Position numbers and translations under genes: made by a program. From a bacterium (GTDB lineage: Bacteria > JACRDZ01 > JAQUKH01): DNA of 64,000 bases. The stretch covers positions 28,854-92,853 of the forward strand of contig JAQUKH010000006.1 in NCBI GenBank assembly GCA_028719205.1. Reading direction: 5' to 3'. Below the pieces are notes generated by a model that worked only from the letters and a program-made list of their open reading frames with translations, was not told the DNA's origin and searched no databases. Shown here piece after piece: positions 42,364 through 50,575 of the stretch (the stretch's first letter is position 1; each line of letters opens with the position of its first letter).

Positions 42364-44838
42364 ATGGAACCTTCTATTGTAAAAAAAGAAAATGTTATTT
42401 CTCTTGTAGAAAAACAGAAATCGGCCGTTTTAGAGCATTCCCCGGTATCCGCCATTAAACATGTCCGGAAACGGAATGGCGAGACAGTAGATTTTGACCA
42501 GTCTAAGATCACTGAAGCGATATATAAAGCCGCGCGGGCGGTAGGCGGAGATGACAGGTTATTGGCAGAGGAAATTTCCAATGCTGTTTCTATGTATTTG
42601 AAAAAATTGTATAAAGAAAAGGTTCCCGGCGTTGAAGAAATACAGGATGTGGTGGAAAAAGTTCTGATCGAAATGGGGCATGCTAAAACAGCTAAAGCAT
42701 ATATTTTATACAGGGCAAGAAGAAGTGAGATCCGTAAGTCAAAGATAGAGGCCTTAAAGGATGAAAGGCTAAGTCTCGCGGGCGATTCGACTGATATTTC
42801 GCTTTTTGTAAGGACCTCCGATGAGGATATTGTAGGCTGGGATAAATACCGGATCATTAACGCCTTGATCCGTGAAACCGGCCTCGATTTTGCTTATGCC
42901 AGGAAGATTTCTCAGGATGTAGAGGAACAAATAATAAATTCCAAGATCAAAATGATCACCTCTCCTCTTATACGTGAACTTGTTAACGCTAAATTGATCG
43001 AATACGGATTTGAGAATGAACGTAAAAAACATACACGTTTGGGTGTTCCTGTTTTTGACGCGGAGCAGATCATTGTCAACCGCAATTGTGAAAATGCCAA
43101 TGTTCCTCATAATCCGGAGGCTACAAATATGACCCTGGCGGAGAACATTAAAAAGGAATTCGCGCTGCTTAATGTTTTCTCGTCTGAAGTCGCGGACGCT
43201 CATAGTAAAGGCGATATTCATCTCCATGACCTGGGTTTTATTGACAGGCCTTACTGTTCCGGGCAGTCGGTTGAATATATTAAAAAATTCGGATTAGATC
43301 TGCCAAACGCTCTTTCTATTGCCAAACCGCCGAAACATCCGGAAGTATTACTCGCGCAAATGCTCAAGATGTCAGCAGCTTTGCAGGGGCACTTCGCGGG
43401 CGCGATCGGCTGGGACGCGATAAATGTTTTCTTCGCTCCGTTTTTGGTCGGCATGTCAAAAGGCGAAATGCGGCAATTAGCGCAGATGCTGATCTTTGAA
43501 TACTCTCAGCAAGCTGTAGCCCGCGGAGGACAGGCAATTTTCAGCGATATAAACATTTATTGGGAAACTCCTAAACATTTTGCCGATGTTCCGGCAATAG
43601 GCCCAGGAGGGACTTATACCGGGAAAACTTACGCGGAATATTTAAAACCCGCGCAGGATTTCGCATGGGCGTTGTTTGATGTTTATAAAGAGGGCGATGG
43701 TGTCGGAAGGCCTTTTTTCTTTCCGAAACCTTTAGTTCATATGACAGAAAGATTTTTTCATACCGAAGGGCATGAGAAATTTTTACATCACATTTCAGAG
43801 GTGGCTACTGAAAAGGGGAATACATATTTTGTTTTTGACCGCGGCGAAACCGCGAAAATAAGTGAATGCTGCCGTTTGTCGTTTAAACTTGAAGGGACGG
43901 ATTTTGATGACGCGAAAGAACCCTGGCGTATGAGGTATTCGGCGATCCAGAACGTCACGGTTAATTTGCCGAGAATAGCTTATCTGGCCAAGCATGACGA
44001 CGCGAAACTTTTTGAACTGATCGATAAACAACTTGAGCTTTCATGCCAGGCGCACAGGGAAAAGAAGGCTTTTATTGAAAAGATACTCAGCCTTGGAAGC
44101 AAAGGCCCGCTTGCGATGTTAACGATGAAAAGAGATGATTATCCTTATTTAAAGATGCATCGCGCCACCTATTTACTTGGGATCCTTGGTTTGAATGAAA
44201 TGGTCCAATATCATCTTGGAAAACAACTGCATGAAGACAATGATATGTTGAAATTTGGATTAAAAATAATCGCCCATATGAATTTAAAGGCAAAAGAATT
44301 AAACAAAACGTACGGAATGAAACTTGTTTTGGAGCAGACCCCGGCGGAGTCTACCGCATATCGTTTCGCGAAACTGGACATGCGGCATTTCCCCGGTGAA
44401 ACCAAACAGGTGATTAAAGGCAACATTGATAAAATGGAAATATATTATACAAATTCCACTTATTTGAATGTCGGGATAGAGCTTAGTTCTATTGACCGCG
44501 TGAAACAGGAAGGCTTATTTCATCCGTTGATCGACGCGGGCGCTTTGACTCATGTCTGGCTGGGAGAGAGCCGTCCGTCACCTGAATCCATAGCTAATTT
44601 TGTTGTTAAAACGTTCCGTCATACCCAGAATGCCCAGATCGCGTTTTCTCCTGAATTTACGTCGTGTAACGCCTGCGGCAGAACTACCCGCGGATTACGC
44701 GGGGAATGTTCATATTGCGGTTCCGCGGATGTTGACGGGATCACACGGATAACCGGATATTATACAAAGATCTCGAGTTGGAACAAAGGAAAACTTGGGG
44801 AATTAGCAGATCGACGCAGGGATATAAATCTGGTTTAA
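42364..44838 (+). CDS. nrdD: Anaerobic ribonucleoside-triphosphate reductase
   Basis: 824 residues. Oxygen-sensitive class III reductase making dNTPs for DNA synthesis. An ATP-cone regulatory domain lies at about 32-125 (KRNGETVDFDQSKITEAIYK). The glycyl-radical barrel follows, with GDIHLHDLGFID, FAPFLVGMS and the radical-site Cys region (ISECCRLSF). The C-terminus has a four-Cys zinc site (SCNACGRTTRG, GECSYCGS) and the glycyl-radical end RITGYYTKISSWNKGK with the radical Gly. The activase gene nrdG lies 430 bases downstream. A GGAGG site precedes ATG 42364. Confidence 0.97.
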   Translation: MEPSIVKKENVISLVEKQKSAVLEHSPVSAIKHVRKRNGETVDFDQSKITEAIYKAARAVGGDDRLLAEEISNAVSMYLKKLYKEKVPGVEEIQDVVEKVLIEMGHAKTAKAYILYRARRSEIRKSKIEALKDERLSLAGDSTDISLFVRTSDEDIVGWDKYRIINALIRETGLDFAYARKISQDVEEQIINSKIKMITSPLIRELVNAKLIEYGFENERKKHTRLGVPVFDAEQIIVNRNCENANVPHNPEATNMTLAENIKKEFALLNVFSSEVADAHSKGDIHLHDLGFIDRPYCSGQSVEYIKKFGLDLPNALSIAKPPKHPEVLLAQMLKMSAALQGHFAGAIGWDAINVFFAPFLVGMSKGEMRQLAQMLIFEYSQQAVARGGQAIFSDINIYWETPKHFADVPAIGPGGTYTGKTYAEYLKPAQDFAWALFDVYKEGDGVGRPFFFPKPLVHMTERFFHTEGHEKFLHHISEVATEKGNTYFVFDRGETAKISECCRLSFKLEGTDFDDAKEPWRMRYSAIQNVTVNLPRIAYLAKHDDAKLFELIDKQLELSCQAHREKKAFIEKILSLGSKGPLAMLTMKRDDYPYLKMHRATYLLGILGLNEMVQYHLGKQLHEDNDMLKFGLKIIAHMNLKAKELNKTYGMKLVLEQTPAESTAYRFAKLDMRHFPGETKQVIKGNIDKMEIYYTNSTYLNVGIELSSIDRVKQEGLFHPLIDAGALTHVWLGESRPSPESIANFVVKTFRHTQNAQIAFSPEFTSCNACGRTTRGLRGECSYCGSADVDGITRITGYYTKISSWNKGKLGELADRRRDINLV

Positions 44839-44854
44839 AACTTAACCCCCATAT

Positions 44855-44870
44855 CCCCCTTATCAGGGGG
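44855..44870. repeat. G-run hairpin after nrdD
   Basis: CCCCC-TTATCA-GGGGG just before the redoxin start. It resembles other G-run extragenic palindromes in the window and may interfere with or supply the ribosome site of the next gene (AGGGGG). Confidence 0.55.
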
Positions 44871-44875
44871 AATAT

Positions 44876-45139
44876 ATGGATAGGAAAATTATGATAAAAA
44901 TTTTTACAAAAAAGGATTGCCCGCGTTGTCCGGGAGCTAAAGAGTTAGGTCAGAAATTGCATGAAAAGGGAAAAAAGGTGGAATATTTTGATATAGATAC
45001 CGCCTCCGGCCTGGCGGAAGCGAGTTTTTATACTGTTATGTCCACGCCGACTGTTATTTTAACCAACCAAAAGGGTGATGAAATAAGTTCCTGGCGGGGC
45101 GAAGTTCCAAGTTTAAACAGTATCCTGCCAAATTGCTAG
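44876..45139 (+). CDS. Glutaredoxin/NrdH-like redoxin
   Basis: 87 residues (a later start at 44891 is equally plausible). IKIFTKKDCPRCPGAKELGQ has the redox CxxC (CPRC) at the start of a thioredoxin fold. YFDIDTASGLAEASFY and MSTPTVIL with the cis-Pro complete it. The position between nrdD and nrdG suggests it supplies electrons or keeps thiols reduced for anaerobic ribonucleotide reduction, though class III enzymes usually use formate. A terminator follows. Confidence 0.85.
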   Translation: MDRKIMIKIFTKKDCPRCPGAKELGQKLHEKGKKVEYFDIDTASGLAEASFYTVMSTPTVILTNQKGDEISSWRGEVPSLNSILPNC

Positions 45140-45163
45140 AAAAATTTTAATAATTTTTGTCTT

Positions 45164-45200
45164 AAAATAGCTGATGAGAGTTCGTCAGCTATTTTTTTTT
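45164..45200 (+). terminator. Rho-independent terminator after the redoxin gene
   Basis: 11-base perfect stem AAAATAGCTGA/TCAGCTATTTT (45164-45174 and 45185-45195), 10-base loop, followed by nine T. Confidence 0.9.
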
Positions 45201-45268
45201 ATGATTGTGTTTTTTTTCTTTATGGTTTAAAATAAAATAAACCGTTGTAGCATGGAAGGAGAGCTTTT

Positions 45269-45961
45269 ATGGTGATAAAAGGTTTTATAGAAACTTCTTT
45301 TGTGGATTGGGACGGAAAAATATGCTCGGTTATTTTTTTACCGGGCTGTAATTTTAAATGTGTCTTTTGCCATAATCATAAGCTGGTGTTTAACTATAAG
45401 GACCTGCCGGATATTTCATGGAATGAGATCAAGAAAAAATTATTACATCATAAAGGATGGGTTGACGGGGTTTGCATAAGCGGCGGAGAGCCGTTGATGG
45501 ATCCTGACCTGCTTTCTGTAATTGAAGAAATAAGAGACCTGGATCTTTTGGTAAAGCTGGATACAAACGGATCATTCCCTGATCTGTTAAAAAATTTATT
45601 TAAAAAGAAACTGATCAATTATGTCGCGATGGATATAAAAGCTCCGCTGGATGAGCGCTATGGCCGTATCACTCAGGTTAAGGTGGATTTATCAAAGATC
45701 AGGGAAAGTATAAAGCTGATCTTAAAAAGCAGAATTGATTATGAATTCAGGACGACCATGGTTCCGGGTTATCTGGGAAAAGATGAATTGGTCGCGATCG
45801 CCAAAGAAATAAAAGGCGCGAAGAAATTTATTTTACAGAATTTTAATCCTAAGGATACATTGTGCGATAATTTGAAGGATGTCCAGCCCTATACGGACAA
45901 GGAAATGGATGGTTTTAAAAGGGCGATAGAAAAATATGTAGAATTTTCAAAGGTACGATAA
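45269..45961 (+). CDS. nrdG: Anaerobic ribonucleotide reductase activating protein NrdG
   Basis: 230 residues. Radical SAM enzyme; FLPGCNFKCVFCHNHKLV holds the Cx3Cx2C cluster site. GVCISGGEPLMDPD binds SAM, and VKLDTNGSFPD and VAMDIKAPLDERYG follow. It generates the glycyl radical of NrdD, 430 bases upstream. Such 230-residue forms (NrdG2-like) are common in anaerobes. A GGAAGGAG site lies before ATG 45269. The terminator between it and the redoxin gene implies its own transcription start. Confidence 0.92.
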   Translation: MVIKGFIETSFVDWDGKICSVIFLPGCNFKCVFCHNHKLVFNYKDLPDISWNEIKKKLLHHKGWVDGVCISGGEPLMDPDLLSVIEEIRDLDLLVKLDTNGSFPDLLKNLFKKKLINYVAMDIKAPLDERYGRITQVKVDLSKIRESIKLILKSRIDYEFRTTMVPGYLGKDELVAIAKEIKGAKKFILQNFNPKDTLCDNLKDVQPYTDKEMDGFKRAIEKYVEFSKVR

Positions 45962-46125
45962 TGATGTTCTGAAAAATAGTAAGATATTTATCTGTTTTTT
46001 TGGGGGAATAGCGGAAAGCTAAGAAACGAAATTTGTCTGAACAGATCGAAAAAATATTGATTGATATACTGGAAAGAAAATTTACAAAAAAACTGTTTAA
46101 ATCGTACAAACAAAAAGTAATTTTG

Positions 46126-47418
46126 CTACCATTGGGGTATATTATTTGTCCATGCATGAAGGTTGACAAAGAAGTAAACATAATTTGAGTCGCTGAAGAA
46201 CATTCTAAGATCACCATCTTGAGATATAACAAATGCAAGTGCACCTTTAACTGCTTTGCAAATTCTAAACGCAGATTGGTGTCTTGTCCCAAGTGTATGG
46301 ATTTCATCTTCAGAAGCTATCTTTTTAGAGTAATAATCAGCATATTTAAGACCAGATTTATTTATTTCTTCATCATTTATCAAAATCTTCCCACCAAAAC
46401 CACATAAGTTAAGTGATCTATCAATAAGAACACATCCGTCCACTTTGCTTAAAGTTGCAACTGCTTTTATTGCCTCAAAAAGTTTACGATAACCCGAATT
46501 CCATATGCGCCCCAAATTTTTGAGCTGTTCGATATCCTTTATGTTTTGTATTTCTATACAGGTTTGCCAAAAGTCTTTGATTGTTGTTGTGAGTGAAATT
46601 TCTTGAAGTTTGTACTTGAATTTTATATATTGAACATTTGTTTCAGGAAGGATAATGAAAGCTGCACCGGTGCGATTTTCTATCGCTTCGGATAGCAATC
46701 CAGACAATAATTGTACTACAAGACTATAAATACCGTCACTACCACCAAAGTAATCTTTATATTCTTCATGACCGTTTTTAAATAGTGCTTTGTGAATAAT
46801 TTTACTTAATTCTGAGATCCAATTTTGGACTACTGGTACCCTAGAGAATGGTATAATTTCTTTTATTTTTCCGTATTTTAGCATTAAAGATAATCTCTTT
46901 TCAGTAATTCGTATTTCTCCCGGCATGTTTATACGTATTAACAAGCCTGGGAGGGTTGATCTTATATCAACTTCAGGTCTACCAAAAAGCCTTCCGGATT
47001 CATCATCTATAGTTGTAACAATTCCGTTACAGAAAAGCTCTTGTTTTGATTCAACGATTTCCAGAGCATAATCAAGAGAGTCGGAACAGGAAGCAGTAGC
47101 GAGACGACGCAATGTATCGATATTGTTGACCAGAATGGGAGGATTAAAAGTGATTAACCTTGGTGGATTGTTGCCAATTCCTTCCATTGGAACATAAATA
47201 CGAAATCGTGGATAACGCCCTTCTTCATGAATTTGACTCACATAGTAGCTCAATTTTAAGAGTGTTCGAACTGCTCCATCGGAGGGATTAAAATTATAAC
47301 TTGGAAATGTGCGTCGTGTCCAATTTCGCCAACTGATAGATATATCAGCAAGTTGATCGGGTCCGGCGAAACCTTCAATATTTGGAACAGACCAATATTC
47401 TTTCTTTTCAGAAGTCAT
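46126..47418 (-). CDS. DACNV-type sensor protein with diadenylate-cyclase-like domain
   Basis: 430 residues. The C-terminal 140 residues follow the DisA_N/DAC pattern: KVDGCVLIDRSLNLCGFGGKIL, split as KVDGCVLID and CGFGGKIL, then GTRHQSAFRICKAV and ALAFVISQDGDLRMF. In active c-di-AMP synthases these sites read DGA and RHR; here they are DGC and RHQ. The N-terminal 290 residues (LLKLSYYVSQIHEEGRYPRF, ITFNPPILV) match my recollection of the predicted DACNV sensor proteins. No membrane segments. No clear ribosome site. It lies alone in an AT-rich island beside a toxin-antitoxin pair. Nucleotide sensing or altered synthesis is inferred. Confidence 0.7.
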   Translation of the reverse strand: MTSEKKEYWSVPNIEGFAGPDQLADISISWRNWTRRTFPSYNFNPSDGAVRTLLKLSYYVSQIHEEGRYPRFRIYVPMEGIGNNPPRLITFNPPILVNNIDTLRRLATASCSDSLDYALEIVESKQELFCNGIVTTIDDESGRLFGRPEVDIRSTLPGLLIRINMPGEIRITEKRLSLMLKYGKIKEIIPFSRVPVVQNWISELSKIIHKALFKNGHEEYKDYFGGSDGIYSLVVQLLSGLLSEAIENRTGAAFIILPETNVQYIKFKYKLQEISLTTTIKDFWQTCIEIQNIKDIEQLKNLGRIWNSGYRKLFEAIKAVATLSKVDGCVLIDRSLNLCGFGGKILINDEEINKSGLKYADYYSKKIASEDEIHTLGTRHQSAFRICKAVKGALAFVISQDGDLRMFFSDSNYVYFFVNLHAWTNNIPQW

Positions 47419-47506
47419 TTGTGAAAATACTTAAATTAAAAATTAATAGAATACTTTACATTAATTATAGTTTTGGTTAATAATTTCTTGAAACCGACTA
47501 CTGTTT

Positions 47507-47523
47507 AATTATATCATATAATT
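47507..47523. promoter_or_regulatory. Palindromic operator candidate
   Basis: Perfect inverted repeat AATTATAT-C-ATATAATT covering the -10 region of the promoter of the DACNV-type gene. A dimeric repressor bound here would block it. Confidence 0.5.
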
Positions 47524-47540
47524 CAACAATTTCGTGTCAA
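47508..47540 (-). promoter_or_regulatory. Promoter of the DACNV-type gene
   Basis: On the minus strand TTGACA (47540-47535), 16-base spacer, TATGAT (47518-47513); a TATAAT (47513-47508) with 21-base spacing also overlaps. Predicted leader of about 85-90 bases. Confidence 0.6.
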
Positions 47541-47599
47541 TGAAAATAGTTGCAAGATAAAATTATTGAAATTTGTGTAATTTGTAAGATATCTGTTGA

Positions 47600-47896
47600 T
47601 TAGGGTAAATATTTGTCTATGTCAAGAGCACCGTGAAAGATACCAAGTATATCTACTTGGTCAGATCCTCGTATAAGGTAAGTAATGCGGTAATGTCCAT
47701 ATAAAAGAATACGAATGTCGCCTTCAATCTCTGTCCGGTATTTATGTCCGATATCTGGAAATTTAATGAGTATCTGTGCTTTCTCGTATATGCCTTCGAT
47801 AACTGTAATAGCCGCACTTGGATTATCTATAGCTATATAATCATATATATCCTTAAGCCAACGTTCAGCTTCTTTTGTCCAGATTATTTTTGCCAT
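47600..47896 (-). CDS. RelE/ParE-family toxin
   Basis: 98 residues. IIWTKEAERWLKDIYDYIA opens like ParE toxins, with the two-helix hairpin (about 8-45) followed by the beta sheet (DIRILLYGHYRITYLI, then VDILGIFHGALD). ParE poisons gyrase, RelE cuts mRNA in the ribosome; the pattern here favours ParE/RelE-like without deciding. Its start overlaps the antitoxin gene by 13 bases, the usual order antitoxin then toxin. Confidence 0.88.
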   Translation of the reverse strand: MAKIIWTKEAERWLKDIYDYIAIDNPSAAITVIEGIYEKAQILIKFPDIGHKYRTEIEGDIRILLYGHYRITYLIRGSDQVDILGIFHGALDIDKYLP

Positions 47897-48069
47897 GCCC
47901 GTATCCGATGCTGCATCTCGTCATTAGAAATTACTTTGCCGCTGCGAGAATCTTCTAAACCACGTTCAACCATACGTTCAAAAGCAAGTTCACGGATAAT
48001 TTCTTCATAAGTAGCGTCTTCCGGCTGTTTCTGGATTATTTCCGACATTCGTGTTTTAACTGATAACAT
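47884..48069 (-). CDS. Antitoxin of the RelE/ParE pair
   Basis: 61 residues from ATG 48069, which has AAGGGGT eight bases upstream; an upstream frame from 48108 has no ribosome site. MSEIIQKQPEDATYEEIIREL reads as MSEIIQKQP then ATYEEIIREL, a pattern common in ParD-like antitoxins, and ISNDEMQHRIRAWQ is the usual toxin-binding end. No separate DNA-binding domain is obvious. Encoded just upstream of the toxin; its promoter lies at 48115-48141. Confidence 0.85.
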   Translation of the reverse strand: MLSVKTRMSEIIQKQPEDATYEEIIRELAFERMVERGLEDSRSGKVISNDEMQHRIRAWQK

Positions 48070-48114
48070 TATAATACCCCTTATTTTATATTTTATTGTA
48101 ACGAACAAAATAAT

Positions 48115-48141
48115 ATTATACGATAACTAAACGACCGTCAA
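48115..48141 (-). promoter_or_regulatory. Promoter of the toxin-antitoxin operon
   Basis: On the minus strand TTGACG (48141-48136), a short 15-base spacer, TATAAT (48120-48115). The short spacing suggests regulation or a weak promoter. Confidence 0.5.
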
Positions 48142-48208
48142 CAAAATTTTGTTTTACCAACCTACATTGTTTCTTTGGACGATTTTTCTGACTTTTGTGC
48201 ACTGGAAT

Positions 48209-48232
48209 GGATAAAAGCCGCGACTTTTATCC
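48209..48232. repeat. Perfect inverted repeat
   Basis: GGATAAAAG-CCGCGA-CTTTTATCC, in the gap between the toxin-antitoxin promoter and pth. No T-tract. Could be a hairpin at the island boundary or a regulator site. Confidence 0.6.
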
Positions 48233-48283
48233 AAAGTGGTGAATAATAGTCGGAATATCTACAATGTATATGCTTTGATTAAG

Positions 48284-48305
48284 ACAAGGGGTCATGACCC
48301 CTTGT
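48284..48305. repeat. 22-base perfect palindrome overlapping the pth stop codon
   Basis: ACAAGGGGTCA/TGACCCCTTGT; the TGA stop of pth lies inside it, so the palindrome has supplied the last codons (KGS). One of the G-run palindromes of the window. Confidence 0.75.
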
Positions 48306-48855
48306 TAGCAAACTCCATTGCCGCGGCAATGCCTTTCCGGATAAATATTTCAACGATCTCGGGTATATTCTTAAGTGAGTTCTGAATTGTTTCTTTTTCC
48401 CCCGGAGAGAAGGATTGGAGCACAAATTTTTCCCAGGCAGTATTATCCGGAGAGCCGATACCTACCCGCAGGCGCGGAAAATCGGAGGAACCCAGGCACT
48501 CTATGATCGATGTCATACCGTTGTGGCCTCCGGCGCTTCCATTCGGGCGCATGCGGAATTTCCCGAGAGGCAGGTTCAGGTCGTCGTAAATAATTAATAT
48601 TTTATCTAAGGGGATAGCTCTTTTTTTGGAAATAAAACGCACAACCTCTCCGCTTTTATTCATAAAAGTGAGAGGCTGCGCAAGAATTACTTTTTCGTCA
48701 GATATTTCAAGGCGCGCGCCTTCATACAGGTCCTGGTATTTTTGCAAAGAAACATCAAATTTTTTTGATAATTCATTAATCGCCCAAAAACCAAGGTTGT
48801 GCCTTGTATTTGTATATTTCTTACCCGGATTACCCAGCCCAGCAATAAGGTACAC
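48292..48855 (-). CDS. pth: Peptidyl-tRNA hydrolase
   Basis: 187 residues. Releases peptides from peptidyl-tRNA that dropped off ribosomes. IAGLGNPGKKYTNTRHNLGF contains the catalytic His and the Asn that positions substrate, PLTFMNKSGEVV and ILIIYDDLNLPLG follow, and GSAGGHNGMTSIIECLGS is the second signature. Last gene of the glmU-prs-rplY-pth operon, nine bases after rplY. Its last codons lie within a palindrome. Confidence 0.97.
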   Translation of the reverse strand: MYLIAGLGNPGKKYTNTRHNLGFWAINELSKKFDVSLQKYQDLYEGARLEISDEKVILAQPLTFMNKSGEVVRFISKKRAIPLDKILIIYDDLNLPLGKFRMRPNGSAGGHNGMTSIIECLGSSDFPRLRVGIGSPDNTAWEKFVLQSFSPGEKETIQNSLKNIPEIVEIFIRKGIAAAMEFANKGS

Positions 48856-48864
48856 GCAGACTCC

Positions 48865-49605
48865 TTATTTTTTCTTTTCTTCCTTTTTCTTATCTTCTTT
48901 CTTCCCGGCGTCTTTCTTTCCCGCTTCTTTCTCTTCGCCCTCTTTTTCTTCACCCTCTTTTTCTTTCTTACCTATTACTTCAGGTTCAGCTTTCGCTGCT
49001 GCCGCTGCTGCTTCTACTTCAGTTGCCGCTTTAACTTCTTCTTTAGAAGGCGCTAACAGAGTTGCCGCGGTTTTATCTTTCGAGGTCAAAATTGTTACTC
49101 CCTCTATCGGGGTTATATTGCTTACCGTTATAGAATGGCCGATAGTAAGGCCGGAGACATCAAGCGTAAATTTCCCGGGAACCTTCAATGGAAGCGCTCT
49201 GATCTCTAAATTACGAATAACCTGTTCGAGTACGCCGCCTTCTTTGACACCGGCAGGAATTCCAACCAGTTCAATAGGAACAGTAGTTACAAGTTCTTTA
49301 TCCAACGATATTTCCTGAAAATCAACATGGATTATTGAATCGCTTACTATGTCATACTGTATGTCTTTGAGAAGGGTAGTTTTCTCTATTTCTCCATCCT
49401 GTTTTTTTATAGCCAAATTAATGATCGCATGGCCGCCATGCACTTTTTTGGCTATTTTTTTAAATTCTTTCAGATCAAGTTCGAGAGGCAGAGAATTCCC
49501 GCTTCCGTACAGGACCCCGGGGATTATTGCCTGTTTTCTGATCCGGCGTGACGCGTTAGTTCCTTTTTGAGCTCTTGCTTTTACTTCAAATTGAAATACT
49601 TCCAT
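48865..49605 (-). CDS. rplY: 50S ribosomal protein L25 (general stress protein Ctc)
   Basis: 246 residues from the ATG at 49605 with AGGAAAG upstream; the longer frame at 49638 overlaps prs. Binds 5S rRNA. The L25 domain (about 1-95) has FQFEVKARAQKGTNASRRI and VLYGSG. The TL5/Ctc C-terminal domain (about 95-185) has IIHVDFQEIS and VPIELVGIPAGVKEGGVLE, split here. The last 55 residues are an unusual Lys/Glu repeat tail (KKEGEE, AGKKD, DKKKEEKKK). It lies between prs and pth, the common bacterial order. Confidence 0.95.
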   Translation of the reverse strand: MEVFQFEVKARAQKGTNASRRIRKQAIIPGVLYGSGNSLPLELDLKEFKKIAKKVHGGHAIINLAIKKQDGEIEKTTLLKDIQYDIVSDSIIHVDFQEISLDKELVTTVPIELVGIPAGVKEGGVLEQVIRNLEIRALPLKVPGKFTLDVSGLTIGHSITVSNITPIEGVTILTSKDKTAATLLAPSKEEVKAATEVEAAAAAAKAEPEVIGKKEKEGEEKEGEEKEAGKKDAGKKEDKKKEEKKK

Positions 49606-49630
49606 ATTTTTTTCCTTTCTTTCCTTAATT

Positions 49631-50575
49631 TTATACAAAAAGCGAACTTACAGAATGATTTCTGTAAATTCGGATAATAGCCTCGCCTAACAGATCGGCT
49701 ACCGATAGAATTTTTATCTTCGGGGACCGTTTGTTTTCCGGCAGCGGAATAGTGTCAGTTATAACCATTTGTTCTATGGGTGATTCATTTATTTTTTCAA
49801 TTGCCGATCCTGAAAGTATAGCATGTGTTCCTGCCGCGAAGATCCTTTTTGCGCCTTTATTTTTTAAAGCTATAGCCGCCTTGGTCAGTGTTCCCGCGGT
49901 ATCAATTATATCATCAAGCATGATTATATCTTTATTTTCCACATCCCCGATAATATTCATAATTTCCGCTTCATTTTTTTTGATCCTGCGTTTATCAATT
50001 ATGGCGAGTGATGCCTTAAGCCGTTTGGCGAAGGACCTGGACCGTTCAACACCTCCGGCATCCGGAGAGACTACAACGGGTTCTTCCAAAAGGCCGTTAA
50101 AATGGTTAAGGAATACCGGTGTGGCAAACAGGTTATCTACCGGTATATCAAAGAATCCCTGTATCTGGCCGGCATGGAGATCCATGGTTATGAGCCTGTC
50201 AATCCCGGCTTTGGTCATCAGGTTTGCTACGAGCTTAGCGGTTATCGGAACCCTGGGTTCGGTTTTTCTGTCCTGCCTGGCATAGGAAAAATACGGGATA
50301 ACAGCTGTAATTTTACTTGCGGAGGACCTTCTTAAAGCGTCCACCATGATCAAAAGTTCCATCAGGTGGTTATTTACCGGATTACAAAGAGATTGAATAA
50401 CAAATACTTCCGCTCCGCGGACATTTTCAGTAATTTTTACAAGTATTTCTCCGTCGCTGAAAACCGATGTCTCAGAATTTCCGAGAGGCAATTTAAGGTA
50501 TTTGCAGATGTTTTCCGCAAGGCTTACATTCGCGGTTCCGCTGAATATTTTTATGTCATGATTAACAGCTGTCAT
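49631..50575 (-). CDS. prs: Ribose-phosphate pyrophosphokinase
   Basis: 314 residues. Makes PRPP from ribose-5-phosphate and ATP for nucleotide and histidine synthesis. IKIFSGTANVSLAENICKYL, YFSYARQDRK (ATP site), VITMDLH-like (RLITMDLHAGQIQGFFD, split), VVSPDAGGVERS and the PRPP loop IIMLDDIIDTAGTLTKA are all present. The start overlaps the glmU stop (ATGA). Normal length. Confidence 0.97.
   Translation of the reverse strand: MTAVNHDIKIFSGTANVSLAENICKYLKLPLGNSETSVFSDGEILVKITENVRGAEVFVIQSLCNPVNNHLMELLIMVDALRRSSASKITAVIPYFSYARQDRKTEPRVPITAKLVANLMTKAGIDRLITMDLHAGQIQGFFDIPVDNLFATPVFLNHFNGLLEEPVVVSPDAGGVERSRSFAKRLKASLAIIDKRRIKKNEAEIMNIIGDVENKDIIMLDDIIDTAGTLTKAAIALKNKGAKRIFAAGTHAILSGSAIEKINESPIEQMVITDTIPLPENKRSPKIKILSVADLLGEAIIRIYRNHSVSSLFV

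Noticed and set aside
46027-46188. Short plus-strand frame between nrdG and the DACNV-type gene
   Set aside because: No ATG or ribosome site, and its end overlaps the opposite-strand gene; the KRNLSEQIEKILIDILERKF-like start may be a remnant but is not supportable.
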